A stretch of 32,511 nt of DNA from Verrucomicrobiales bacterium (GTDB lineage Bacteria > Verrucomicrobiota > Verrucomicrobiia > Limisphaerales > UBA9464). Positions 1 through 7,297 of the stretch are shown piece after piece. Positions within the stretch are counted from its first letter, which is position 1. Each line of letters opens with the position of its first letter. Under the pieces are notes generated by a model. The model saw nothing but the letters and a program-made list of their open reading frames with translations. It had not been told where the DNA came from and ran no database searches. Position numbers and translations under genes: made by a program. The stretch is from NCBI GenBank assembly GCA_005805505.1, contig SYMJ01000082.1, forward strand, positions 1-32,511, written 5' to 3'.

Positions 1-1653
1 GAAATTGAAATTGCCCAACTCGGGCAGACCGTTGGAGAACTCCTTGCGCAGCAGACGATCGCCCGCCAACGAGACCCATGTGCGGGCGGTCCAGGGCACC
101 AATGCCGTGGCACCGGCATTGGTGGTGACCAGGTTGGCGCTGTAGGGCTGTGACCCGGCCGGATCGAGCACCTGATAATTCAGGTTCAGCTTGGATCGAC
201 GGTAGTAGCGATTGGCCAGATCGACACCGACCTCAATGCGACCATCGGAACTGTCGGTGCCCACCGACCCGAGCAGTCGGTAAAAGGTGTAGGCGTTGTA
301 GGTAGAATTGGAGGCTTGGACAGTCGAGACCAATTGGCCGGCAAACGCAGTGCGACGGGTATCCAGATTGGTCCAAATGACTCGGTTGGCCCCCAGCGGG
401 AGCAACGTCGTATCACTCAGCAGCGAGAAGGGTGTCAGGTAGGGATTGGCGACATCACCGCCAGACCAACGCCGACTGGTGAGAGTGGTGACGTTATCGC
501 CGTCATTGAGCACACTAGGATTTCGCACCTGGGCTAAGCTCTGGATGAGCGGGCCATCGGAGAGGTCGTCGACACCGTTGGTCATTATCCGCAAGACCGC
601 AGCGGTGTCTCCGGCTCCACCCAACTGCGAGCGAGAGTCTTCGGCGAGGATGTCTTGCACGGTGGTTCGGCGTGCGACCGTCGCCACTCGGCGATGAGTC
701 CACAGGTTGAGGGCATGCTCGAAGGTGAGGCCGGTGTTCGCCGCGGTGGTGGAGTACGCGTATGTCTGCCAAAGGTTGGTGTTCAGGTCCCGGAACAGGC
801 CGGCCATGTTGAGTTCCCACGGCGCCACGCCTTGGTTGCGGAAGAACTGACTGGTGGTGGCATCCGGATTGCGGGCCTGATTATGCGAATAGTTGAGGTC
901 AACCGTCTGATCGGCCGGAACCACCAGGTAGGCGATACGGTACAAGAAGCGATTGTTGCCCGAGTGCGGGCGGTCGGGATCGGCCAACACACCGATCCAC
1001 TCGGGATCACCCACGTGCCACACCGGTGGAAGCGTTTTGCCGGCCTTATCTCGAGACGGCGTTCCATTAGCTTCACGCTGAAGAATATAACCATTGGTTT
1101 CGAAGCGCCCGTTGCGATTGAGGTCGAGGTAAAAGCGGTCTTCGAACGAATCGGCCCGAGTGTCCATGCGCCCAATGCGAGCGACCACCGGGACTCGCGG
1201 GTCGTAGTACAAATTGGCCAACATCCGCCGGTATTCGAGGATCTCGGCCGTGTTGTTCAGGTCGAACGGGCGGCCCTGGTACAGGTAAGAAACATTGGCC
1301 AGTGCCGAGTACCATTGATTGGACTGAGCGGCACCCAACGGCAACCCCTGGCCGGCGGCGGTGAAGCCCCGAGTATAAAAGGGCGCAATGAAATTGGTGG
1401 AGACGAACAGCGTGGGCGACTCTCGCATTCCTGACGAAGCGATCTGAGCCAAGATCCGGGCGCGGGCGCGGTTCAGCGCGGCATCAGCGGCGATGCGAAC
1501 GTCAGCCTGCTCACCGGCCGCGGCCACGGCGGATCGCTCGCGGCGGGCCACCATCAGGAAGGCGACGGCGGTGATGGTCACCACCGACAGCATGATCAGG
1601 GTGATGACCAGCGCCACACCGCGCCGGCTGGATTGGGGGGAAAGGCGTTTCAT
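1..1653 (-). CDS. Verru_Chthon cassette protein A-like, GspK/PilX-type minor pseudopilin (partial, C-terminus outside window)
   Basis: The frame is open from the ATG at 1653 to the left edge, giving 551 visible residues; the C-terminus is missing. The N-terminus is a basic leader (SSRRG, Gly at residue 12) followed by a hydrophobic helix starting VALVITLIML and then a polar segment rich in Arg and Ala (RRERSAVAAAGEQADVRIAA). There is no Glu at mature position 5, which is the known hallmark of GspK and PilX-like minor pseudopilins. The rest is a large Asn/Asp/Tyr-rich exported domain with no motif I recognise. Its start overlaps the stop of the preceding gene as ATGA, so translation is probably coupled. 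Position after D, B and C, and expected large size, fit TIGRFAM Verru_Chthon cassette protein A; the name is from family memory, not a search. The likely place is the tip of a periplasmic pseudopilus (inferred). Confidence 0.75.
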   Translation of the reverse strand, partial: MKRLSPQSSRRGVALVITLIMLSVVTITAVAFLMVARRERSAVAAAGEQADVRIAADAALNRARARILAQIASSGMRESPTLFVSTNFIAPFYTRGFTAAGQGLPLGAAQSNQWYSALANVSYLYQGRPFDLNNTAEILEYRRMLANLYYDPRVPVVARIGRMDTRADSFEDRFYLDLNRNGRFETNGYILQREANGTPSRDKAGKTLPPVWHVGDPEWIGVLADPDRPHSGNNRFLYRIAYLVVPADQTVDLNYSHNQARNPDATTSQFFRNQGVAPWELNMAGLFRDLNTNLWQTYAYSTTAANTGLTFEHALNLWTHRRVATVARRTTVQDILAEDSRSQLGGAGDTAAVLRIMTNGVDDLSDGPLIQSLAQVRNPSVLNDGDNVTTLTSRRWSGGDVANPYLTPFSLLSDTTLLPLGANRVIWTNLDTRRTAFAGQLVSTVQASNSTYNAYTFYRLLGSVGTDSSDGRIEVGVDLANRYYRRSKLNLNYQVLDPAGSQPYSANLVTTNAGATALVPWTARTWVSLAGDRLLRKEFSNGLPELGNFNF

Positions 1654-2795
1654 TGGGGCGCGGTGCGGAGGACGACCCGTTGGCGGAGGGTCTGGAGGGC
1701 GCCGGCGTTGTTCGCCAGCCACCGGTTGCGGGCTTGAACATTGTCCGGCAGGGAGCGGAACTGATCCAACTGCTTGCCATCGAGCAAGGTGATTTCAATC
1801 TCGATGGAGGCCGGAAGATTGGGTCCGCGGAAGAGGGTGCTCACCTGAGCGGTGTCCGAGTTGACGTTAATTACCTCGATGGGCAGTGGGCGGGAGGCAT
1901 TACCCGCACGATTGGTGCCTTGGAGTTGCCAAGCAACCGGGGTGACCGGGTAGTGGCGCGGCACGTTGGTATTCACACCGACCCGAGGGAAATTCACATC
2001 GTAAAGCACCGGATGATTGGCATCAAAGGGCCGGCCATCAGCATCAAAGGCAGTAATGCGGCACTGAAGAACCCCTTCCAGCAGTTTGACCGCATCGCGA
2101 CGGGCTTCGCGGGTCTCGCCGGCGGGATACGTCGGAACCCACAGGCGATCGGTGATGAGGTTGGTCCGCAGCGCCGCAGTGCCGGTGAGTCGATAAGGCG
2201 GAACGGTGGCCGGGGAGGCCAGATCTCGCAGACGAGCCCCCAGGCGACCTTGGCCGTCGAGCACTTGGACGAGGTTGGAATTGGGCAACGCCTCGTCGTA
2301 GAGGTAGAGCGAACCCAGGCCCGTCACCGGCGTGGAGACCACGGGACCTGCATCGAGAGTGCCAATGAAGAGACCGCCCACATGCCAACGTCCTGCACTG
2401 GCCGGATAAGTGAAAAACAGTTCGTCGAAGCGCAGCGGTTGCGTGCGATTGGCCTGGGTGGCATCCCCGGCAAACACCAGTTCGTAGCCGGTGGCGTTGG
2501 CGGGGCGTACCACTAGGTGCAGCGCGTCCTCCACTTGCGGGGAGGCGGCCCGCTCAATAGTGCGCACCATAAGGTCGAGGGCCGAGCGACCGCCCTCGGA
2601 CAAGTCGGCCTGATTTAAGCTTTGCCGGAAGGCCTTCTGGGTCTGGTCGAACATCGCATAAAGCGCGGCGACGATGATCGTGAGCAAGCCCACGGCGATC
2701 ATCAACTCCAGCAAGGAGAAGGCTCCCGTGCGACGCCGAGGTTGCCGGAAGTCGGAGCGCATCACAGTGCCCGTTTGAACAAGGGAAAGGTTCAT
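1650..2795 (-). CDS. Verru_Chthon cassette protein C-like, GspJ/PilW-type minor pseudopilin
   Basis: This 381-residue protein has a prepilin leader and N-terminal helix: a basic stretch (RQPRRR) then TGA followed by FSLLELMIAVG. Cleavage after Ala25 would put Glu at mature position 5; the Gly lies one residue further back. The stretch after the helix (AMFDQTQKAFRQSLNQADL, then an Arg-rich helix) resembles GspJ and PilW. The remaining exported domain is not recognisable by motif. The start at 2795 lies four bases after the stop of the B gene; a GTG at 2810 or an ATG at 2762 (leader of 14 residues) are possible alternatives, and no strong Shine-Dalgarno decides. The stop overlaps the start of the A gene by four bases. 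Role inferred: minor pseudopilin of the filament tip. Confidence 0.8.
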   Translation of the reverse strand: MNLSLVQTGTVMRSDFRQPRRRTGAFSLLELMIAVGLLTIIVAALYAMFDQTQKAFRQSLNQADLSEGGRSALDLMVRTIERAASPQVEDALHLVVRPANATGYELVFAGDATQANRTQPLRFDELFFTYPASAGRWHVGGLFIGTLDAGPVVSTPVTGLGSLYLYDEALPNSNLVQVLDGQGRLGARLRDLASPATVPPYRLTGTAALRTNLITDRLWVPTYPAGETREARRDAVKLLEGVLQCRITAFDADGRPFDANHPVLYDVNFPRVGVNTNVPRHYPVTPVAWQLQGTNRAGNASRPLPIEVINVNSDTAQVSTLFRGPNLPASIEIEITLLDGKQLDQFRSLPDNVQARNRWLANNAGALQTLRQRVVLRTAPQ

Positions 2796-2799
2796 AGGA

Positions 2800-3744
2800 T
2801 CACAGGGCACCCGGCAGGAACCGGTAGAAGTGAATCACGTTAGGCCCCGGAGTCTCCGGAACCGGATTGAAGGGATAGGCGATGTCTCCGAAGTAGCTGA
2901 GATCTTGAGGGACATTGCCGCGCAAGCGCGTCGGTTGGCCCAACACCTCGGTGCGGAACTCCCGGCGGTTGAATCCCAAGCGGTACTGGTTGGGATCGGT
3001 GCCGGTGCGTTGCAGAGGCCACTCCAAAATCATGCGAACCTCGGAGACGCTGCCGGCCATGGCGTCGGTGGGCAACTGAGTGGCTCCCGGCACCAACACG
3101 GACTGACGAGTCACCGTCTCGAGAGTCACTAGGTAGCGGAAGGCGAAGTCGATGCGCTTGTCATTGGGCATCGTCCGGCGCTCGCTCTTTCGGATGATGG
3201 GATGGTCGGCCATCGAACCGCTCATGGAGCGCATCTCCAGGCGGACGATGTTGGTGACCGCCACAGGATTGCCCCGACTGACCGACGAAGCCTCTTGGGT
3301 GTACTTGGGTCGACTAATAAGGCCCAACACTTGAAAGGCATCGACCAGCGGATCAGAACCAGCCGGAGTGCTCTGGACGAGCGGCCCATGAAAATGGTTG
3401 GTCCGTGCCGGTGCCCGGTCGCGATACTGGCGGACGAGGGTGACGCGATCGGCATAGTTCAGCAGGTCTTGCAGCCGAGTTTGCCCGCCACGCAAGACGT
3501 TGAGTAGGAGTTCGGCATCTTGGGTCAGCAGTGACTCTTCGCGGTTCTGCTTCTGAACATTGAGCCCCGCCGGAAGCACACCGATGATGGCCACCATGGC
3601 GATCGCCACCACGGCGATGCACAGGGCGATCTCGATCATGGTGAAGGCCGCCGTGGTGCGAAGGGACCGGGAGGGGGCACCGTGGAACCGCAGCCGCAAG
3701 GGATTCCACGAGACAGACGCGACAGGTTGGCCGGGGATTCTCAT
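2800..3744 (-). CDS. Verru_Chthon cassette protein B-like, GspI-type minor pseudopilin
   Basis: This 314-residue protein has a long basic leader of about 33 residues and then the pseudopilin helix AFTMIEIALCIAVVAIAMVA, with Glu at mature position 5 if cleavage follows Ala33. The segment GVLPAGLNVQKQNREESLLT after the helix is the part I associate with cassette protein B. The C-terminal domain has no recognisable motif. The ATG at 3744 overlaps the TGA of the D gene by one base (TGATG), so the two are translationally coupled. Position between the GspH-like and GspJ-like genes is that of gspI in type II secretion operons, although the protein is much longer than a usual GspI of about 125 residues. 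Confidence 0.8.
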   Translation of the reverse strand: MRIPGQPVASVSWNPLRLRFHGAPSRSLRTTAAFTMIEIALCIAVVAIAMVAIIGVLPAGLNVQKQNREESLLTQDAELLLNVLRGGQTRLQDLLNYADRVTLVRQYRDRAPARTNHFHGPLVQSTPAGSDPLVDAFQVLGLISRPKYTQEASSVSRGNPVAVTNIVRLEMRSMSGSMADHPIIRKSERRTMPNDKRIDFAFRYLVTLETVTRQSVLVPGATQLPTDAMAGSVSEVRMILEWPLQRTGTDPNQYRLGFNRREFRTEVLGQPTRLRGNVPQDLSYFGDIAYPFNPVPETPGPNVIHFYRFLPGAL

Positions 3745-4655
3745 CAGCGGAGGACGGGTTTGAGGATCCGGGAGCGGCCAGTGAGGCTAGAGACGATCAC
3801 CCGGTTGTTGGTGGCGTTGTCGCGTGGGGTCTCGATGGCATCGGGCATGACCGTGGGGTCGACCCGACCGGCGGCGTCCCGCGAGATAAAGACGCTGCCC
3901 TGCCCCACACCGAGGGCGAGCTCAGACAAGGGCGGGAGTTGTAACTCGGGCCGACCATTGATGACCCAATAGCGATTCATCTCAGCCAGAGCCAAACGGC
4001 CGTCGGGACCAAAAGCAACGAAGCGCATGGGGATGGGCGGCAAGGTGTCGCCAGGGAACTCCGCCAGCGGAAATCGAAACGGCCGCTGCGGCAATTCGTG
4101 GAGGACTAGATCCCGCCGGTCGGTGGCAGCCAGTGGGACTGGGAGGAAGAGTTTGGGCGAGAGAATGACACCATCGGGCAAGGTCTGCCAACCAGGCCCG
4201 AGGTAGCGGGTGTGGCTGCGGCCGGGTTGGGCGCCGATCTCGCGCTCAACCAACAGCGCATAAGAGTGAAACACGCCAAGAGCGATATTGGTGAAGCTGC
4301 GCAAGGCCTGCTCGCGGAAGCGCTGCGGGGCCAACTGACGCTCCACCACCATCGACTCAATCTGGGCATCGAGTGCCATCCGCGTTTGCCAGACATTGGT
4401 CGGGGCAAAAACCACATAAACGGTGGTTCGCAAACGCAGTGCCTCTTGTCGGGCACGGTTTAGGTCGTCGGTGAGTTGTCGGTGCCCACTCGACAAAGTC
4501 TTGCCCTGCACCATGCCGCGAATCGCCGGTACAGTAACGCCCGCCAGGAGGCCGATGATCGCCACCACCACCAGCAGCTCGAGGAGGGTAAAGGCGGCAA
4601 ACCGCTGGCGTGGGGCCAGTGGTATTCTGCAACCGGTGGGTCCTTGGAGCTTCAT
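3744..4655 (-). CDS. Verru_Chthon cassette protein D-like, GspH/FimT-type pseudopilin
   Basis: This 303-residue protein begins with a leader (APRQRFAA) and the helix FTLLELLVVVAIIGLLAG; Ala21 is at the predicted -1 position and Glu at mature +5. The segment after the helix (LSSGHRQLTDDLNRARQEAL) is the GspH/FimT-like pattern of an amphipathic helix followed by beta strands (TTVYVVFAP). Near the C-terminus VFISRD and NRVIVSSLTGRSRI are consistent with this fold. It is the first of four overlapping or nearly overlapping genes D-B-C-A. It starts 39 bases after the stop of the upstream GspG-like gene. Role inferred: minor pseudopilin that initiates or caps a pseudopilus. Confidence 0.8.
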   Translation of the reverse strand: MKLQGPTGCRIPLAPRQRFAAFTLLELLVVVAIIGLLAGVTVPAIRGMVQGKTLSSGHRQLTDDLNRARQEALRLRTTVYVVFAPTNVWQTRMALDAQIESMVVERQLAPQRFREQALRSFTNIALGVFHSYALLVEREIGAQPGRSHTRYLGPGWQTLPDGVILSPKLFLPVPLAATDRRDLVLHELPQRPFRFPLAEFPGDTLPPIPMRFVAFGPDGRLALAEMNRYWVINGRPELQLPPLSELALGVGQGSVFISRDAAGRVDPTVMPDAIETPRDNATNNRVIVSSLTGRSRILKPVLR

Positions 4656-4694
4656 GGGGGTGGGGTCGCCGTGGGCGAGGGTCAGGGAGCCCGC

Positions 4695-5474
4695 TTACTT
4701 CCAACTGTAAATGTTGTCGCGATTGTTTGGGTGATCTTGGTCGGCGTTGAAGTCGGCCTTGCCGTCCGGTCCCAGCGACATCACCAGCGCATTGCCCGGA
4801 ATGAAGCGGGCCTGGGCCGGCCGGCCCGTGGCCACCAGCGGGAACGGGCTCAGCACGCGGCTGTCATAGTCGAGGTCCAGGATGAAAATGTAGGGATGTC
4901 CCCACGGGTCGCGGTACACGCCCAGGTCGTCGACGCCGTTGGGCTGATTGCGACCGACGGCCTTGGTGGCCAGATACACCGTGCGCTTGGGGTTCTGGTT
5001 GTTGTTGAGATTGACGGCATCGTCCATGCCGCCCTGCACATCAGGAACGATTTGTGCCGTGAGAATAGAGATGATCTCAGAATTGTTGGCGTCGCGACCA
5101 CTGTTGCCTGGGTCGCGCACCTGCTGATAGCCGGTCTTGGTCGCCACCGTCTGGGTGGGCAAGAGGCCCTTGGCGTCGGGCGTGTTCGCATTGCCAAAGA
5201 TCCAGTCGGGCCCGGTCGCCGGACGGGCGGGCAGCCCGTGGGCATCGCGGGTCCGCTTGGTGGCGGGCAGGCGGGAATAATCGGCCTGGTAGGAGTTGAT
5301 CGCCCCGACAATGCCGGTGACCTCGACCTTGGCCTTGGCCGACTTGGCCTTGGTGGTCGCCGAGGCAATGGCCGGCAGCAACATGGCCGCAAGGATGCCG
5401 ATGATGGCAATGACGACGAGGAGTTCGATGAGCGTGAAGGCGCTCCGGCGTTGGACGGTCGTTCGAGTCTTCAT
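4695..5474 (-). CDS. GspG-like type II secretion pseudopilin
   Basis: This 259-residue protein has a 12-residue leader with basic residues (QRRSA) and the helix [18 protein letters not shown], Glu at mature +5 and Ala at -1. The motif DPWGHPYI near residue 190 is the DPWG signature of GspG. The C-terminus (SLGPDGKADFN, then RDNIYSWK) resembles the calcium-binding loop and terminal Trp of GspG. It is longer than classical GspG (about 145 residues), with insertions between helix and DPWG. It is the better candidate of the two tandem paralogues for the major pseudopilin. A weak purine stretch (AGAGAA) sits before the ATG. The 73-base gap upstream shows a T7 run at 5499-5493 but no stable stem. 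Confidence 0.87.
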   Translation of the reverse strand: MKTRTTVQRRSAFTLIELLVVIAIIGILAAMLLPAIASATTKAKSAKAKVEVTGIVGAINSYQADYSRLPATKRTRDAHGLPARPATGPDWIFGNANTPDAKGLLPTQTVATKTGYQQVRDPGNSGRDANNSEIISILTAQIVPDVQGGMDDAVNLNNNQNPKRTVYLATKAVGRNQPNGVDDLGVYRDPWGHPYIFILDLDYDSRVLSPFPLVATGRPAQARFIPGNALVMSLGPDGKADFNADQDHPNNRDNIYSWK

Positions 5475-5547
5475 AGGTTCTCTGGCGCTGCTAAAAAAAG
5501 GGTGTTCGGAAAAGCGGTGTTTGGGGAACGAAAAGAGAGGGAGGCCA

Positions 5548-6333
5548 CTAGTTGGATTCCTTCCAGTTGCCGATGATCTTCACTCGTTCACGGCCGACAG
5601 GAATTTCGGCCCACAAATCGAAACCGCCCGAATTATTGGTCGGGTTGGTCGAGACGTACCGCCACGGGTTGAGCCCCTTGTTAGAGGGCACGGGGTGGTC
5701 GGTCCGGTTGTTGGGCCAAGCCAGACCGTTTTGCCGCTTTCCGGAGGCATCGGAGGAGAAACCCACGGTGAGCACCTCGATGTCGGCGTACCCGGCGTCG
5801 GAGCGGTTGCGGAAGACCTCGGCATATTGACCTTCCTTGAAATCAGAGACGAACAACCGGTTGCGCAACTCATACGGCTTGGCGTTGAGGATGCCCTCAC
5901 GACCAAACCAGTTCTGCAACTCGGCCGAACGGATGCCGTCACTATCGTCGGCATCGGCGCGCGGGATAAAGTAACCATCAACGCTGTTGGCGTTGGTCAG
6001 GTACACGCCGGACAATTCGTAGAAGAGGGGACTCAAGGCCGGATTGGACAAGGTCTGAAAACCCTGGCCCGCGATCGAAACCCTTCGGACGCCATCGGGC
6101 GGATAAACTCCGAAGCGGGATTTGTAGGCCTCGATCAGCGTTACCAATTGTTGGAGTTCGGCGCGTACCCGAGCTTCCTTCATCTTGGCCGCCGCCGCCG
6201 GCGCCAAACCCACGACCATGCCCGCCAGAATGCCGATGATGGACATCACCACCAACAGTTCGAGCAAGGTGAACGCAGCCACCTTCCGGTGAAGGGCCGG
6301 AGGGCAGGAAGAGGATGGACTGCGAGATCTCAT
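5548..6333 (-). CDS. GspG-like pseudopilin, divergent paralogue
   Basis: This 261-residue protein has a leader of 20 residues (LHRKVAA) and the helix FTLLELLVVMSIIGILAG with Glu at +5 and Ala at -1. A helix after the membrane part (ARVRAELQQLVTLIEAYKSR) followed by FGVYPPDG is the usual major-pseudopilin pattern (YP motif). In place of the GspG signature DPWG it has NPWRYVS near residue 220, and the calcium-loop sequence of its neighbour is not evident. It lies 34 bases after the antitoxin gene and 73 bases before the GspG-like gene, on the same strand. It may be an alternative major subunit or a minor pseudopilin; the family is clear, the role is not. Confidence 0.85.
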   Translation of the reverse strand: MRSRSPSSSCPPALHRKVAAFTLLELLVVMSIIGILAGMVVGLAPAAAAKMKEARVRAELQQLVTLIEAYKSRFGVYPPDGVRRVSIAGQGFQTLSNPALSPLFYELSGVYLTNANSVDGYFIPRADADDSDGIRSAELQNWFGREGILNAKPYELRNRLFVSDFKEGQYAEVFRNRSDAGYADIEVLTVGFSSDASGKRQNGLAWPNNRTDHPVPSNKGLNPWRYVSTNPTNNSGGFDLWAEIPVGRERVKIIGNWKESN

Positions 6334-6367
6334 GGGTTCACACGGGAGGGCGGACTTTCCCGAAGGA

Positions 6368-6649
6368 TTAGCGGTCCTTCAATTCCTTTTCCATGCGCTC
6401 GCTCAACCATTGTTTGATCATGCTCTGGTAATTGAGGAACCGGGACCGGGCCAAACGCTTGATCCGACTGAGCATCCGGGGATCCATGCGCAGGGTGATG
6501 GTGATCGATTCGGACTGCTCGGAACTGGCGGTGGCCGAAAGCTCCATTAACCGAGCATCGACCTGGTTCTCCGCCCAGAAATCGGCCTCGGCCTGCTCGC
6601 TGTCGAAGAGCGGGACATCGTCCCAGGACTGGATGGTTTGAAGGTTCAT
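6368..6649 (-). CDS. CopG/BrnA-family antitoxin (ribbon-helix-helix)
   Basis: This 93-residue protein matches the CopG antitoxin pattern (Pfam CopG_antitoxin, partner of BrnT toxins): an N-terminal toxin-contact region with FDSEQAEADFWAEN near residues 15-28, then a ribbon-helix-helix DNA-binding domain at about residues 48-93 (strand SITITLRMD, helix PRMLSRIKRLARSR, helix YQSMIKQWLSERMEKEL). Known members neutralise BrnT and repress their own operon. Here the gene lies 213 bases downstream of the toxin gene rather than overlapping it, and no clear ribosome binding site precedes the ATG. It sits inside a type IV filament gene cluster on the same strand. Family assignment is fairly firm; function in this context is inferred. 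Confidence 0.78.
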   Translation of the reverse strand: MNLQTIQSWDDVPLFDSEQAEADFWAENQVDARLMELSATASSEQSESITITLRMDPRMLSRIKRLARSRFLNYQSMIKQWLSERMEKELKDR

Positions 6650-6862
6650 GGCAGCAGGCCAAGAAAAGGCCGACGGGGCGGGCTCGGCCGGACCGATTCA
6701 GTTGGGAGGAAAGTGATGGCGTGGCGGATTCTTTGGCAAGACGAGGCGAGAGCGAGGCGCGGGCCGATGGAAGGCCCATGGTTGAGACCGGATCGAGCGA
6801 ACAACGACGCTCTTGCGGAAGAAGACGCAGCCAGCGCGACCGATCCAATTGAATCGTTCCGG
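6650..6862 (-). other. 213-base gap between toxin and antitoxin genes
   Basis: Toxin and antitoxin genes of BrnTA type are usually adjacent or overlapping; here 213 bases separate them. The minus strand of the gap has no coding frame that looks like either family, no convincing promoter and no clear terminator. A short inverted repeat, GGCC-TTTTCTT-GGCC, lies just before the antitoxin start. The gap could be an untranslated leader with its own promoter for the antitoxin, or the remnant of a lost gene segment. I cannot decide between these. Confidence 0.4.
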
Positions 6863-7150
6863 CTAGGTCGAGAGCGATTGAGTCATCCGCCGTTGATAAA
6901 AGTAAGACTCGGACTCGCTGAACGGCCGGGAAAGAATGACCCGGATCACCTTGCCATTGGTTCGATACACGCTGAAGAACCCCTGCCCCGCCGCCGATTT
7001 GCCCAAATTGAAGAAACGAGCCTGAACACCGAAGCGCGACGAGTCGGGCAACAAGCGAATGGCAAACGGATCTTCGAACGACTCCTCGATTCCGGTCATT
7101 GAAATCGAGCCGTCGGGTTCGAAGGGCAGATTGTTCCAGTCGAACTCCAT
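6863..7150 (-). CDS. BrnT-like (DUF497) ribonuclease toxin
   Basis: This 95-residue protein resembles BrnT toxins: N-terminal EFDWN, a central FEDPFAIRLLPD corresponding to the family's F-x-DP segment, and strands RFFNLGKS, FFSVYRTNGKVIRVILSR, then a C-terminal S-ESESYFYQRR helix, as in the family's (I/V)R(I/P)I-S-R-A-...-E-R-YE ending. The segment with K-x-x-x-N-x-x-K-H that many BrnT proteins carry before the F-E-E-A region is not recognisable, so this is a divergent member. BrnT toxins cleave RNA and are neutralised by BrnA/CopG partners; such a partner gene follows on the same strand. The start is fixed because the codon directly before the ATG is an in-frame TGA. The upstream sequence holds a tandem 9-base repeat (7152-7169) and no good Shine-Dalgarno. 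Confidence 0.65.
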   Translation of the reverse strand: MEFDWNNLPFEPDGSISMTGIEESFEDPFAIRLLPDSSRFGVQARFFNLGKSAAGQGFFSVYRTNGKVIRVILSRPFSESESYFYQRRMTQSLST

Positions 7151-7206
7151 TCAGTCCATCCAGTCCATCCGAGTATGGCCAATGCGCATTCAATGTAACT
7201 ACTTTG

Positions 7207-7235
7207 TATTTACACCCGCACACTAGACCGGTCAA
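7207..7235 (-). promoter_or_regulatory. Candidate promoter of the BrnT-like gene
   Basis: On the minus strand TTGACC (7235-7230) is followed after 17 bases by TAAATA (7212-7207). The -35 matches the sigma70 consensus in five of six bases, the -10 in only three. A start near 7200 would give a leader of about 50 bases before the toxin ATG. It lies in the 147-base gap between the GspF-like gene and the toxin gene. Confidence 0.35.
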
Positions 7236-7258
7236 GGAAGCTTCGAGTATCCGGTCAA
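7228..7258. repeat. Direct repeat TTGACCGG, possible operator
   Basis: The octamer TTGACCGG (minus strand) occurs at 7258-7251 and again at 7235-7228, 23 bases apart start to start, about two helical turns. The inner copy overlaps the candidate -35 box. Ribbon-helix-helix antitoxins bind short repeated operators, so these could be sites for the antitoxin encoded downstream. This is inference from position and spacing only. Confidence 0.35.
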
Positions 7259-7297
7259 AAATTATCAGCCTTACCGAGAAACCTCGAGGAGTGATGA

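Noticed and set aside
5493-5499. T7 run on the minus strand between the two GspG-like genes as a terminator
   Set aside because: No inverted repeat of useful length precedes it, only a direct repeat around CAAACACC and CGAACACC.
4476-6417. Long plus-strand open frames (366 and 373 codons) opposite the pseudopilin genes
   Set aside because: The minus-strand genes have clear pseudopilin helices and motifs; the plus-strand products show only mirror composition.
6330-7235. A 301-codon minus-strand frame spanning the toxin-antitoxin region in another frame
   Set aside because: It has no recognisable domain, and its frame conflicts with two short genes whose products match BrnT and CopG antitoxin families.
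7261-7297. CCTCGAGG palindrome after the platform gene as a terminator stem
   Set aside because: The palindrome leaves no loop, and the following T-rich stretch is about 20 bases away.
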